From contig JAFSCJ010000016.1 of assembly GCA_017436845.1 (NCBI GenBank), positions 186,001-250,000 of the forward strand: DNA of 64,000 nt, in the 5' to 3' direction. Origin of the DNA: Muribaculaceae bacterium (lineage in GTDB: Bacteria > Bacteroidota > Bacteroidia > Bacteroidales > Muribaculaceae). Both the position numbers and the translations under genes were made by a program. This document shows, piece by piece, positions 36,194 through 46,100 of the stretch (position 1 is the stretch's first letter; each line of letters begins with the position of its first letter). Under the pieces are notes generated by a model that did no database searches, was not told the DNA's origin, and saw only the letters and a list, made by a program, of their open reading frames with translations.

Positions 36194-37069
36194 ATGATTT
36201 TATCAATGACAGGATTTGGCAAATCGGTTGTCGAAGTCCTCAATAAAAAGATTACTGTAGAAATAAAATCTCTCAATAGTAAACAACTTGATTTGTCAAC
36301 TCGCATCCCGGCGGCATATCGTGAAAAGGAACTAGAGTTGCGTAATGTTGTGGCTCATCGTCTTGAACGCGGCAAGGCCGATTTGCTGATTTATGTGGAA
36401 ACAATACATGACGAGGCAACAGTGACGTTGAACTTGCCATTGCTAGCTTCTTATAAATCGCAAATAGAGGCTATGTCGCAAACTCTGTCAATCCCAACGC
36501 CAGAGGATTGGTATAGCGTGTTGCTCCGTTTTCCAGAAACGATGAAATCAGAAGCACCCGGCTCAATAGCTGATGAGGAGTGTGAAGCATTATTTCAGGC
36601 CGTAAATGAGGCTGTTGACGGATTGATGCAATTCCGCAGAGAAGAGGGGATGAAATTAGAAGAGTTTTTTGCAAAACGCATCGAGAATATACGCAATCTT
36701 CTTGCCGAGGTTCCTCAGTATGAGGCTGAACGCATTGCAAAAATACGCGGTCGCATAGAAGAAGGGTTGGCTAAGATAGCTCCTGTCGATTATGACAAAT
36801 CACGACTCGAACAAGAGATGATTTATTATATTGAAAAACTCGATATTAATGAAGAGAAACAACGATTGTCTCAACATTTGAACTATTTCATGGAAACAAT
36901 GGCAGGTCCTCAAGGTCAAGGGAAAAAACTTGGGTTTATAAGCCAGGAAATGGGACGTGAGATAAATACGCTTGGGTCAAAAAGTAATCATGCCGAAATG
37001 CAAAAACTCGTTGTGCGCATGAAAGATGAGTTGGAGCAGATAAAAGAACAAGTCTTAAATGCAATGTAA
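36194..37069 (+). CDS. yicC: YicC-family endoribonuclease
   Basis: The 291-residue protein starts M-I-L-S-M-T-G-F-G and has the usual conserved end G-K-K-L-G-F-I-S-Q-E-M-G-R-E-I-N-T-L-G-S-K with N-H-A. YicC proteins are reported to act as RNases on small RNAs. It overlaps or abuts the guanylate kinase gene, an arrangement conserved in many bacteria. Confidence 0.92.
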   Translation: MILSMTGFGKSVVEVLNKKITVEIKSLNSKQLDLSTRIPAAYREKELELRNVVAHRLERGKADLLIYVETIHDEATVTLNLPLLASYKSQIEAMSQTLSIPTPEDWYSVLLRFPETMKSEAPGSIADEECEALFQAVNEAVDGLMQFRREEGMKLEEFFAKRIENIRNLLAEVPQYEAERIAKIRGRIEEGLAKIAPVDYDKSRLEQEMIYYIEKLDINEEKQRLSQHLNYFMETMAGPQGQGKKLGFISQEMGREINTLGSKSNHAEMQKLVVRMKDELEQIKEQVLNAM

Positions 37070-37073
37070 TGTC

Positions 37074-37643
37074 ATGGAAGGGAAAATTATCATTATATCG
37101 GCACCTTCGGGTTGCGGAAAATCAACAATCATAAATGCGATATTGGCGCAAGGTGATATTGATATGCAATTTTCAGTCTCGGCAACAAACAGATTGCCTC
37201 GTGAAGGAGAAAAGCATGGTGTAAATTATTTCTTTTTGACTGATGAGGAGTTTAAAACTGCTATCGAGCAAGATGCATTTGTGGAGCATGAAGAGGTGTA
37301 TCCCGGTCGTTTTTATGGTACGTTAAAGAGCGAGGTTGAGCGCATTTGCAGTGCCGGACACAATGTAGTGCTTGATATAGATGTTAAAGGTGGAGTGAAT
37401 GTAAAGCGCATGTATGGCAATCGCGCAATAAGTATTTTTATAATGCCTCCGTCGGTAGAGGAGTTGCGCCGTCGTCTTGTGTCTCGTGCAACAGATGCTC
37501 CTGAAGTAATAGAGGAACGTGTGGGTAAGGCTGAATATGAGATAGGGTTTGCCCCACAATATGATTGTCGCATTGTAAATGATGACTTGGCTATAGCTAT
37601 TGCTGACACTCGCAAGGCAATCCTTGATTTTATAAACGCTTAA
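37074..37643 (+). CDS. gmk: Guanylate kinase
   Basis: It phosphorylates GMP to GDP. I choose the ATG at 37074 (M-E-G-K-I-I-I-I-S), giving 189 residues, the usual length; an ATG at 37059 would overlap yicC and add 5 residues. The P-loop S-A-P-S-G-C-G-K-S-T, the GMP-binding region R-L-P-R-E-G-E-K-H-G-V-N-Y-F and the strand V-V-L-D-I-D-V-K-G-G are present. With guaB in this window it forms part of GTP supply. Confidence 0.95.
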   Translation: MEGKIIIISAPSGCGKSTIINAILAQGDIDMQFSVSATNRLPREGEKHGVNYFFLTDEEFKTAIEQDAFVEHEEVYPGRFYGTLKSEVERICSAGHNVVLDIDVKGGVNVKRMYGNRAISIFIMPPSVEELRRRLVSRATDAPEVIEERVGKAEYEIGFAPQYDCRIVNDDLAIAIADTRKAILDFINA

Positions 37644-37651
37644 TTGTCATA

Positions 37652-38230
37652 ATGCAAACGATAGGGATACTTGGAGGCTCATTCAACCCTGTGCATGTGG
37701 GGCATGTGATGTTGGCAAGCTATTTAAGTCAATACACATCTCTTGATGCTGTGTGGTTGACATTGTCGCCATGTAATCCGCTAAAAAATACTGATGCGTT
37801 TGTGGCTGATGAACATCGTTTGAATATGTTGAAAATCGCAGTTGAGTCAGTCAAGGGTGTTGATGTGTGTGATATCGAATTGACTTTACCTCGTCCGTCA
37901 TATACGATAAAAACGTTAGATACTCTGAAAGAGCGATACCCTGACAAACAATTTCGCTTGGTGATAGGTAGTGATAATTGGTTGATATTTGATAAATGGA
38001 AAGACTATCAACGCATTATTGCTGATTATGGAGTGATTGTCTACCCACGTCCCGGTTATGAGATAGGGGAGATTGACACTCTGGGAGTTGGATTTGTCAA
38101 TGCGCCGGTGATAAATTTGTCAAGTACATTTATTCGTGATGGCTTCTTTGCCGGAAAGGATATGTCGGCATTTTTACCTAATGGAGTGGATGAATATATA
38201 AGAAAAAATAATCTTTTTCAAAATAAATAG
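37652..38230 (+). CDS. nadD: Nicotinate-nucleotide adenylyltransferase
   Basis: NadD makes deamido-NAD from nicotinate mononucleotide and ATP. The 192-residue protein has the nucleotidyltransferase start G-G-S-F-N-P-V-H-V-G-H and the late L-S-S-T-F-I-R motif. It starts 8 bases after gmk, in the same operon. Confidence 0.94.
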   Translation: MQTIGILGGSFNPVHVGHVMLASYLSQYTSLDAVWLTLSPCNPLKNTDAFVADEHRLNMLKIAVESVKGVDVCDIELTLPRPSYTIKTLDTLKERYPDKQFRLVIGSDNWLIFDKWKDYQRIIADYGVIVYPRPGYEIGEIDTLGVGFVNAPVINLSSTFIRDGFFAGKDMSAFLPNGVDEYIRKNNLFQNK

Positions 38231-38237
38231 AACGACT

Positions 38238-38753
38238 ATGGAGTCAGCAATTTTAAATACCAACTCATTGGCATTTATAGCATTGTGTAATGAATATTGT
38301 GCTACAATCGAAGATGTGCGTGAAAGCGAAAAGGATGAGTTTGTGCAATCGATGTTGAGATTGTTGCCACGCTTGTATATTTCGGCTACAGATTTAAAAG
38401 TTGATCTGTTAGATGAAGAAGATGCTTATCTTGAACCTATATTGGATGAAGATTATTATGAATCGGTGAGGTGTGGAATAGAAAATCTCATGGGACCGGA
38501 AGATATATTTCTTGAAGTCTTTGAGGAAGATATGAAGTATTCTGACACCCCTATTGCTGCGAGTATCTCAGAAAGTCTTGCCGATATATTCCAAGTGCTT
38601 TATAACTTTGTGGGCATGGTGAAAGAGGCTCCTGAACATCTTATCCCATTGGCGTTAGTTGCAGTAAGAGACGAGTTCCAAAGCTATTGGAGTCGCATTC
38701 TTTGCAATGTTTTGCGTGCTTTAAATCAAGTTAGATATAATTCTGCTGAGTAA
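38238..38753 (+). CDS. DUF5063 protein
   Basis: The 171-residue acidic protein is helical and matches the DUF5063 family common in Bacteroidales after nadD: L-C-N-E-Y-C-A-T-I-E, a middle L-L-P-R-L-Y-I-S-A-T and W-S-R-I-L-C-N-V-L near the end. The function is unknown. The gap to nadD is 7 bases. Confidence 0.78.
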   Translation: MESAILNTNSLAFIALCNEYCATIEDVRESEKDEFVQSMLRLLPRLYISATDLKVDLLDEEDAYLEPILDEDYYESVRCGIENLMGPEDIFLEVFEEDMKYSDTPIAASISESLADIFQVLYNFVGMVKEAPEHLIPLALVAVRDEFQSYWSRILCNVLRALNQVRYNSAE

Positions 38754-38796
38754 ATTGTTATAATACTATACGTTAAACTCTAATGATTGAAAAACT

Positions 38797-40092
38797 ATGA
38801 AAGAAAATAAATATGTAAAATCTCTTATCGAGTTTATGGATAAGAGTGTGTGTAACTTTTGGGCGGTACAGACTATTCGTGAAATGCTTGAACAGAATGG
38901 CTTTTGCGAATTAAATGCATGCGATGCGTGGTCGGTAACTCCCGGCGGTAAATATTATGTGGTGAAAAACCATTCAGCTATTTTTGCTTTTGTTGTAGGG
39001 GATGGCGATGCTGCATCGGGTTTTAAAATTATATCAGCTCATAGCGATTCGCCATGTTTCAGAATTAAACCCAATCCGGAAATGTTGACCGATGGTGGAA
39101 TCCTGAAATTGAATACGGAGGTTTATGGTGGTCCTATACTTTATACATGGTTTGACCGACCATTATCAATATCGGGACGTGTTATGCTTAAGGGTAAAGA
39201 TGCATTGCACCCAGAAACACGTTTGGTGCGTTTCACACGTCCTTTGTTGACTATCCCTCATCTCGCTATACATTTTAATCGTGCCGTAAACGAGGGAAAC
39301 CCGTTGTCAAAACAGAAAGATATGCTTCCTGTGCTTGGCAAAATCAATGATGACGCAGAGAAAACCGGATATGTATTGCGCATGGTGGCTAACGAATTAG
39401 GCGTTAAGGCAGAAGATATAATCGACTTTGATTTGTCTCTATATGATACAACTCCAGCATGTCTTGTGGGTGAACATGAAGAATTTATAACTTCAGGACG
39501 TCTTGACGACCTTAGCATGGCTCATGCAGCAATGATAGCATTACTTGAGTCAAACGAAGGTAACATGACTCGCATAATGGCAATATTTGACAATGAAGAA
39601 ACAGGTAGCGGAACAAAACAAGGTGCAGCATCACCGGTGTTAGCTCAAATCCTGCGTCGCATTGTCGGCTGTCTTGGTGGAGGAGAAGAGGAGTATTTGA
39701 GAGCTGTGTCATCATCATTCATGGTCAGTGCCGATAATGCTCATGCTGTTCATCCTAACTATCCCGAAAAACATGATCCGACAAATCATCCTGTAATGGG
39801 TGGCGGTCCTGTGATTAAGATAAATGCAAATTGTAAATATATGACTGATGCTGATTCGGCAGCGGTGTTTAAAACATTGTGTGATGAAGCAGAGGTACCA
39901 TGCCAATATTTTGTAAATCATAGCGATGTAGCCGGAGGCTCGACACTTGGAAATATCTTGACATCACAGATAGACCTTCGTGGCGTCGATATGGGTAACG
40001 CATTGTGGGGTATGCACTCGGTGAGAGAAACAGCCTCAACCGACGACCATGTCTATGCAATAAAAGCTTTCACCCGCTTCTATAACTGCTAA
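38797..40092 (+). CDS. M18-family aminopeptidase
   Basis: The 431-residue protein shows S-A-H-S-D-S-P-C-F-R-I-K-P with the first metal-binding His, L-D-D-L-S-M, F-D-N-E-E-T-G-S-G with the catalytic Glu pair, and D-N-A-H-A-V-H-P-N and G-M-H-S-V-R-E near the end. These are the di-zinc M18 (aspartyl aminopeptidase-like) motifs. It is cytosolic and removes N-terminal acidic or other residues from peptides. Confidence 0.93.
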   Translation: MKENKYVKSLIEFMDKSVCNFWAVQTIREMLEQNGFCELNACDAWSVTPGGKYYVVKNHSAIFAFVVGDGDAASGFKIISAHSDSPCFRIKPNPEMLTDGGILKLNTEVYGGPILYTWFDRPLSISGRVMLKGKDALHPETRLVRFTRPLLTIPHLAIHFNRAVNEGNPLSKQKDMLPVLGKINDDAEKTGYVLRMVANELGVKAEDIIDFDLSLYDTTPACLVGEHEEFITSGRLDDLSMAHAAMIALLESNEGNMTRIMAIFDNEETGSGTKQGAASPVLAQILRRIVGCLGGGEEEYLRAVSSSFMVSADNAHAVHPNYPEKHDPTNHPVMGGGPVIKINANCKYMTDADSAAVFKTLCDEAEVPCQYFVNHSDVAGGSTLGNILTSQIDLRGVDMGNALWGMHSVRETASTDDHVYAIKAFTRFYNC

Positions 40093-40113
40093 TCCCCTCC
40101 TTTATATAAAGCA

Positions 40114-40142
40114 AAACGGTCGAGCTTCAAACTCGACCGTTT
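40114..40142. terminator. Bidirectional terminator between convergent genes
   Basis: AAACGGTCGAG (40114-40124) pairs perfectly with CTCGACCGTTT (40132-40142) around a 7-nt loop, with T/A-rich flanks on both sides. Confidence 0.85.
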
Positions 40143-40160
40143 CTTTGCTATAGAAATCTA

Positions 40161-43100
40161 TTATTTCCTTTTCACAAATTTCTGTGAAACTTTCTGCTCG
40201 TTATCAACTATAGTAATAATGTAAGTACCATCATTTAGGTTTGACACATCAATTCCCTCGTTTACCAATATATTTTCTGTATTGATAATCATATTTCCAT
40301 TCATATCTGTTACTTGAGCAGATATAGAGTTGGAACTTGAAGTAATAAACAATCGTTCTTTAACCGGATTGGGGAAAATTGCTATTGTCGATTGATAGTT
40401 GATATTTTTAATATTAGAGGACTCATTATATTGTAGAACAACAGGAGATTCCAATGAACCAACAAAGGAACTATTGAAATCCAATGTATTTATAGCATTG
40501 TAATAAGCTCCGGATTGTGAATCATATATTTGGAAACTGATTTGTTTATCAATGGAGTCGCCATGTATTGTCAAGAATATATTTTCATCATTGGTGTCTA
40601 CTGATGCGATTCCTCTACATTCTTCTCCAATCAATGCAATAACTGTGCATTGTGATGGATTGACATTGTTTCCATTGTTATCGATCACTCGTACCACCAT
40701 TGTCATGTTATCTTTATATTGCAATGGATTGCAACTCCATTTATCGAAATATTTAATATCTGTTGAAGGAGTTGTTGATTCGGCATTTACTGTGGGATAA
40801 TTAAATGATTTGATTGATTGTGAATAATACATATAACCCAGTCCCGGATCCATTGATTTAAGAGAGCCCACCCATTTGCTACCATCAAATACAGCAAATT
40901 CAGAGCGTCCCATTACAATATCGCCTGCTTCAGTAACCAAGTTGGCAAGAGCCTTGTCAATTGATAATGTTGCTTGCGGACTATAACCTATCCAGTTCCA
41001 TCCTTGTCTTAGAGTTATAGTGGGGCTTGTTTGCTTGCCTAACAATGATAATGTCCCGGCTTGACGCATGTTTACTTTGTATCCTCCGGTGAGACTTATT
41101 GATGATAGAGAGCCTACAAATCCTGAATCGGCATCATAGCTCAAATTATCATTAATACCACTCACATAATTGATATATTCTTTTATCGGAGCAAACAAAG
41201 AGGGAAGATCTTCGATTTTCTTGTCATTCACATTGACTGAAATCCAATTCCATCCAGGTTGTAATGCATAGTCGCGAGTGATTGTGCGATTCTCATAGGG
41301 AATTACACTTACATTTGTTTCAGCTGATAAGTCTTCATCATCGACGCTGAAACGCACTATGGCATTACCTTTCAAATTGCCGGTAATGGTAAATGTTGCA
41401 CATCCATTTTCATCGGTTGTCGTTTCGGCCGGTGTTATTGACGTAGTCATTGATGTCAATGAAGAAGCTGTGATTTTTTTGCCGGCGGATGATTGGCTCG
41501 GGCGTAGCTTCACTATTATATCGGCACTTTGACCATATACCACCTCAATGCTGTCAGCAACCTCTATTGAGGGTTTGCTCAAGATGTCAAACTCTTGCAC
41601 AAAATCACTTTCCATCATTATATTGGCATAACTGCGTACTCGCTTGTTGATTGTAAGGAGAATTTTATCCCCCTCATTCAATTTTTCAGAGAACTTGTAG
41701 GATACTTTTGATGCTAACTTGTTTTCTTCATTTAATATAGCGATTTCTCCGGCAAGAATTTCATCATTGCGAGTTATAACTATATGTTCGCTATTAAGGA
41801 AATCAACATTCATGAACTTGCTGAAATAGATGTCAACACCTCCCTCATAGGCATGAGCCGATGCAACTTCTGGAGGAGTCAACTGCACGAGGCCAATGTT
41901 TACCTCAAGTTGAGGTGGAGGCACAGGAAGCCACTCACTATAGGCTGTTTGGTACCCCGATTTTTCGTATTTGACTTGCCAAAGACCTTCGGGAACATCC
42001 CAAGCATAGTTGCCATACTCATCGGTAAACAATGGGTTTTCTTGAGCGTACTCTGTCGCATCCCACAAAACAATCTGTTCATGTTTGTCTCCATACATAT
42101 CCTCAACCATCTCTTTGTAATAGGCAGTAGTCTTTACGCCTTTGAGACGATTACTTTCTACTCCTTCATATACAAATCCCGATGGGTCTTGTACATATTC
42201 AGCAGGAGCGCCTGGATAAGGATAGGAGCCAGCCGGAGCATCATCTATAATCGAGCCGGGCCATATGGGTGTAAAACCGGATTCTTCATCATTTTCTTTT
42301 GATTCTTCTTTTTCCTCTTCTTTACCGGTATTCTCCTTGTCATCTGTATTGCCATTACCACTTTCCGGAAATTCGACACTTGGTTCTTGGTCGTCTCCGC
42401 TACCGGGATTTTCTCCCTCGTTTCCTCCTCCGGTGTTGCCATCGCCACTACCAGGTTTATCGGTATTTTCTCCACCGGTATTATCGCCTGTTCCGTCTTC
42501 AGGTTTCTGGTCTTCGCCACCCTCGGGATTCTCCGTTCCTTCTCCCGGCGTCTCAGCTCCATCTTCAGGGGATTCTTCCGGGTTATTGCAAGTTCCATCT
42601 CCATTTGGATTTTTACATCCATTATTAGGATCGTCTTCTGGTTCTTCTTCCTTTTCACAATCCAAATTCTGGATATTGCGTTCCAATTCATGATATCTGT
42701 CTTCCATGTGGTTATCACACAACCATTTAGTAGTCCAAAGACAAACTTTTTTAGCGAATGTCAAAGCTGGTCGCCACCACCCCATCCCACCGGAAGCAAC
42801 AGCATATGCTATATTAGCAGCCATTTCTTTATCGGTCGTCAATTTAGAAGCAATACTTGCCGAAGCTTGTATTACATGATATGATATTTGAGATCCACAT
42901 TCCCATTTGTAATTGGTTGCCTCAGATTGCATATTATCACATGGATCCGGTATTTGGTGTAGTAACTTCCATAAATTATTAGCATAATGTATTCGATCTC
43001 CTATATCAATTATAAGAAGTCCATATCCTGTGATTTTAAAAATGCCTTTTAGTATTTTACAACTATTTAATATATTATCAATTTTTGTGCGATATTTAGT

Positions 43101-46100
43101 AATGCGATTTATTGCTTCGTCCCATTTTTTTATTGCGTCTTCTTTTTTGCATATTTTTTGAATACCATTTGCCCAATTGATGGCTACTGAAAATTCGTCT
43201 TTAAATGCTTTTCCGTTATCTGTAAGGTTAAAAATCTCGTCAATATATTCTAAAATATCCGATATAGTTTTAATGCTATTCTCTAACTTATGTATGGCTT
43301 CAAGTACATCATCAAATGTATCAGAAGTAGATAATGTTGTAAACCTTACTTGTTTATTTTGAGGAGGAAATGTTATATATATACTTTCATTTGCTATAAA
43401 ATCTACATAATGATAAAACGATTCAGTACATTTAAAATATATAGTAGTACCATCTGTAAGTAGCTGTGCTTCATAGCCCTGTTTAATTAGCACTTCTGGA
43501 GTTAATCCATCACAATTATCATATTTATATGTGTATCCATCTGAATTTAAATCACTATCGATTCCGAAATATTTATCCGCAACGTTAATTAATGAATCTG
43601 AAATTTGACAAAATTCTATGTATTTTTGCTCTAAAAATGCATCTTGTTCGGCTTCGCTCCAATTGTCAAAATCTTCAGGTATGTCATCAGTTATTTCTGT
43701 GGAAAAATCAACAGCAGAATACGATAGACCAAGCTGGTCATACAGTAATTTTATAGAATCTTCAGATACAATCCCTTTAGAAAAATAATCATCAATAATT
43801 GAATCATTAAGTTCTATAGTCCTTATTATTTCTGAATATTTACGTAATTGAGTTGCCTCAAGAATAAATTCTCGGTTGTAGTTGAAGTCGACGGCGACGT
43901 TTGCGGGGAGGTTGTGGCTGTCAAACTTGCCCTTTGCAATCCATTTGTTTTGAATTGAGTCGTAGGCCGTTTCCAATTTGGCATATTTACCGCTATGTAA
44001 CGATACATATAAATCCACATAGTGTACTTTCTCGGGGTCATTATTTGAGAGATCGACAAGGAACGTAAACTCAGGATATTTGGGCCAATACCAATAAGGC
44101 TCAATCTTTGTTTTCGGATTCATAAAGTCAAATACCGTAACATATTCACATGGGTCCAACGAGCCTGCAGGATGAGCGGTATTTATCATTGTTACGCTCT
44201 TGACTTGAATGGCGTTGATATCATATTGGCATTGACGTGTCTCGCTTTTAAGTACAGCCCCATCGGGTGTAGTAATGATTGCGTAAATGTCATGATATGA
44301 CAGATTGTAAGGCTCGTTGAGATTACATACTACATTCCACAAGCCATTGGCTGTAGCTGTAGTTTCCCCTATCAGCTCATCATTGGCATAAATCTCAACC
44401 TTAGAGCGACCGGCAGCCGTACCGCTTATTGGTAATTCTGTCTTTGCCACTACCGAAGGGCAGACGATGCTGAGATTCTCAATCTTGGCGTAAGCCGAGC
44501 CTATGGGTTGCCTTACTGTCTTTCCGTTTAAGTTGAACTCTATTAAGGCACTTGGGGTAAATTCTCCTCCATAGGTGGGAATGACACAGAATTTCACCTG
44601 CTGCGACGCGTCGCTCATGGGGATAGTGAGCGTGTTGTCTATTATCGAGTAAGCCGACACGCTATTGCCAACCATTACCGAGTTTTCGACAAATGAACAT
44701 GTCGATGGCAGGTCGATAATCATGTTAACATCTGATACTTGTGAAGCATAGGCGCTTTTGAATTGTACTGCTCCTTTCAATGTCAGATAGTTGCCCACTA
44801 CGACCGATGATTTATTTGTCGTGAACGAAGAACTGCTTGTATGATAAAATTTCGTTTCATCAAGCTCAGGAATTGTGTCGAGAGAGACTGTTGTGATAAT
44901 ACCGCTAACAACGGTTACCGCATTTGAAATATAGTCAACACCATCAACAAGCCCGATAGCAGGAAATTGTGATAATCGAAGCAATGAGTTCAAATTATCG
45001 TTCTGCATCATTGTTATGAGGGTGTAATCGCCATCTTCGATATTGGTTAGTTCGAGTGCGTATTTCGAGAAATTCTTTTTCTTTGACAATTCACCATTGC
45101 TGTCATACAATATTCCGATGACCGATGTCGCTGCAGAATCGACATGAGATACATTAATTCTACCCAATTCAACGATGTCAAATGTCATGTTGCAGTTCAG
45201 GTCGGCATTTATTGAGCCGGTTACTGAAATGGGGTTGAATTCTTTGGTATTGCTTGAGGCAGTTACTTGTAACATATCTCCTGACAGAGCCTCTTCAAGC
45301 AATACAATCTTGTCGTTTTGAACTGAGTATTGTGATATTTCTTTTCCTCGAGTTTTGTTGTAAATTGCGAACGAAATATTATTGAGGTCGATGTTCCACC
45401 ACTCCTGAGCCGGTGCCACAGAGTCGGCAACAGCGCTTTCACGATAGGTAAACGACAAGTCGATGGTTGCTCCTGAGATTTCTTTTAAGTTGATTGTTCC
45501 TAAATCGGTATCATTGGCAAGACCACTGAATGTTATCTGTTTTGAAACATAGTCGGTCGATGAGATTGTAATCGTGGTGGGCGCATCAAATGCTGTAATG
45601 GTAAAATTCCCTGTTTTGTCGGTTTTCACCGCTGAGTTGTGACTGTATTTCCCATTGAGCTTTTGCGATAAAGTAATCGATACATTTGGAAGCCGACCCA
45701 TTACCGAGTCGTTAACAACTCCTGACACTGTATAAGATGGAATCTCGACAAGTGAGCATGTAATGCTGTTTTCGGTTTCCGATACTGCGTGGCTGATTGT
45801 GTCGGGCAGGATATATTTCATTGCCATATCTTTGGGCAAATCAACAATACAACCAATCACAGAGCCTGCTACTTGTGATGTCAATGAGTTGCCTTGAGCG
45901 ATGTGGTTTTTATTGGCATCGAGCCATGTTATTGATGCCTGAGCGGTAATATCTTCTCCGGAAGGAGTGATGATTGAAGCAACAATATTATGTAATGAAA
46001 TCAAATTTTCAAAAGCCACTTTAACATCTTCTTCTGCAACTTCAATGTCTTTGATTGTCCCTAAAACAATACCTTGTGGCGAGCGCAAAGTTATATCATA

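Noticed and set aside
42265..42884. Open frames on the plus strand opposite the acidic linker
   Set aside because: They are mirror images of a Pro/Gly/Asp/Glu-rich coding repeat and lack start signals and recognisable domains.
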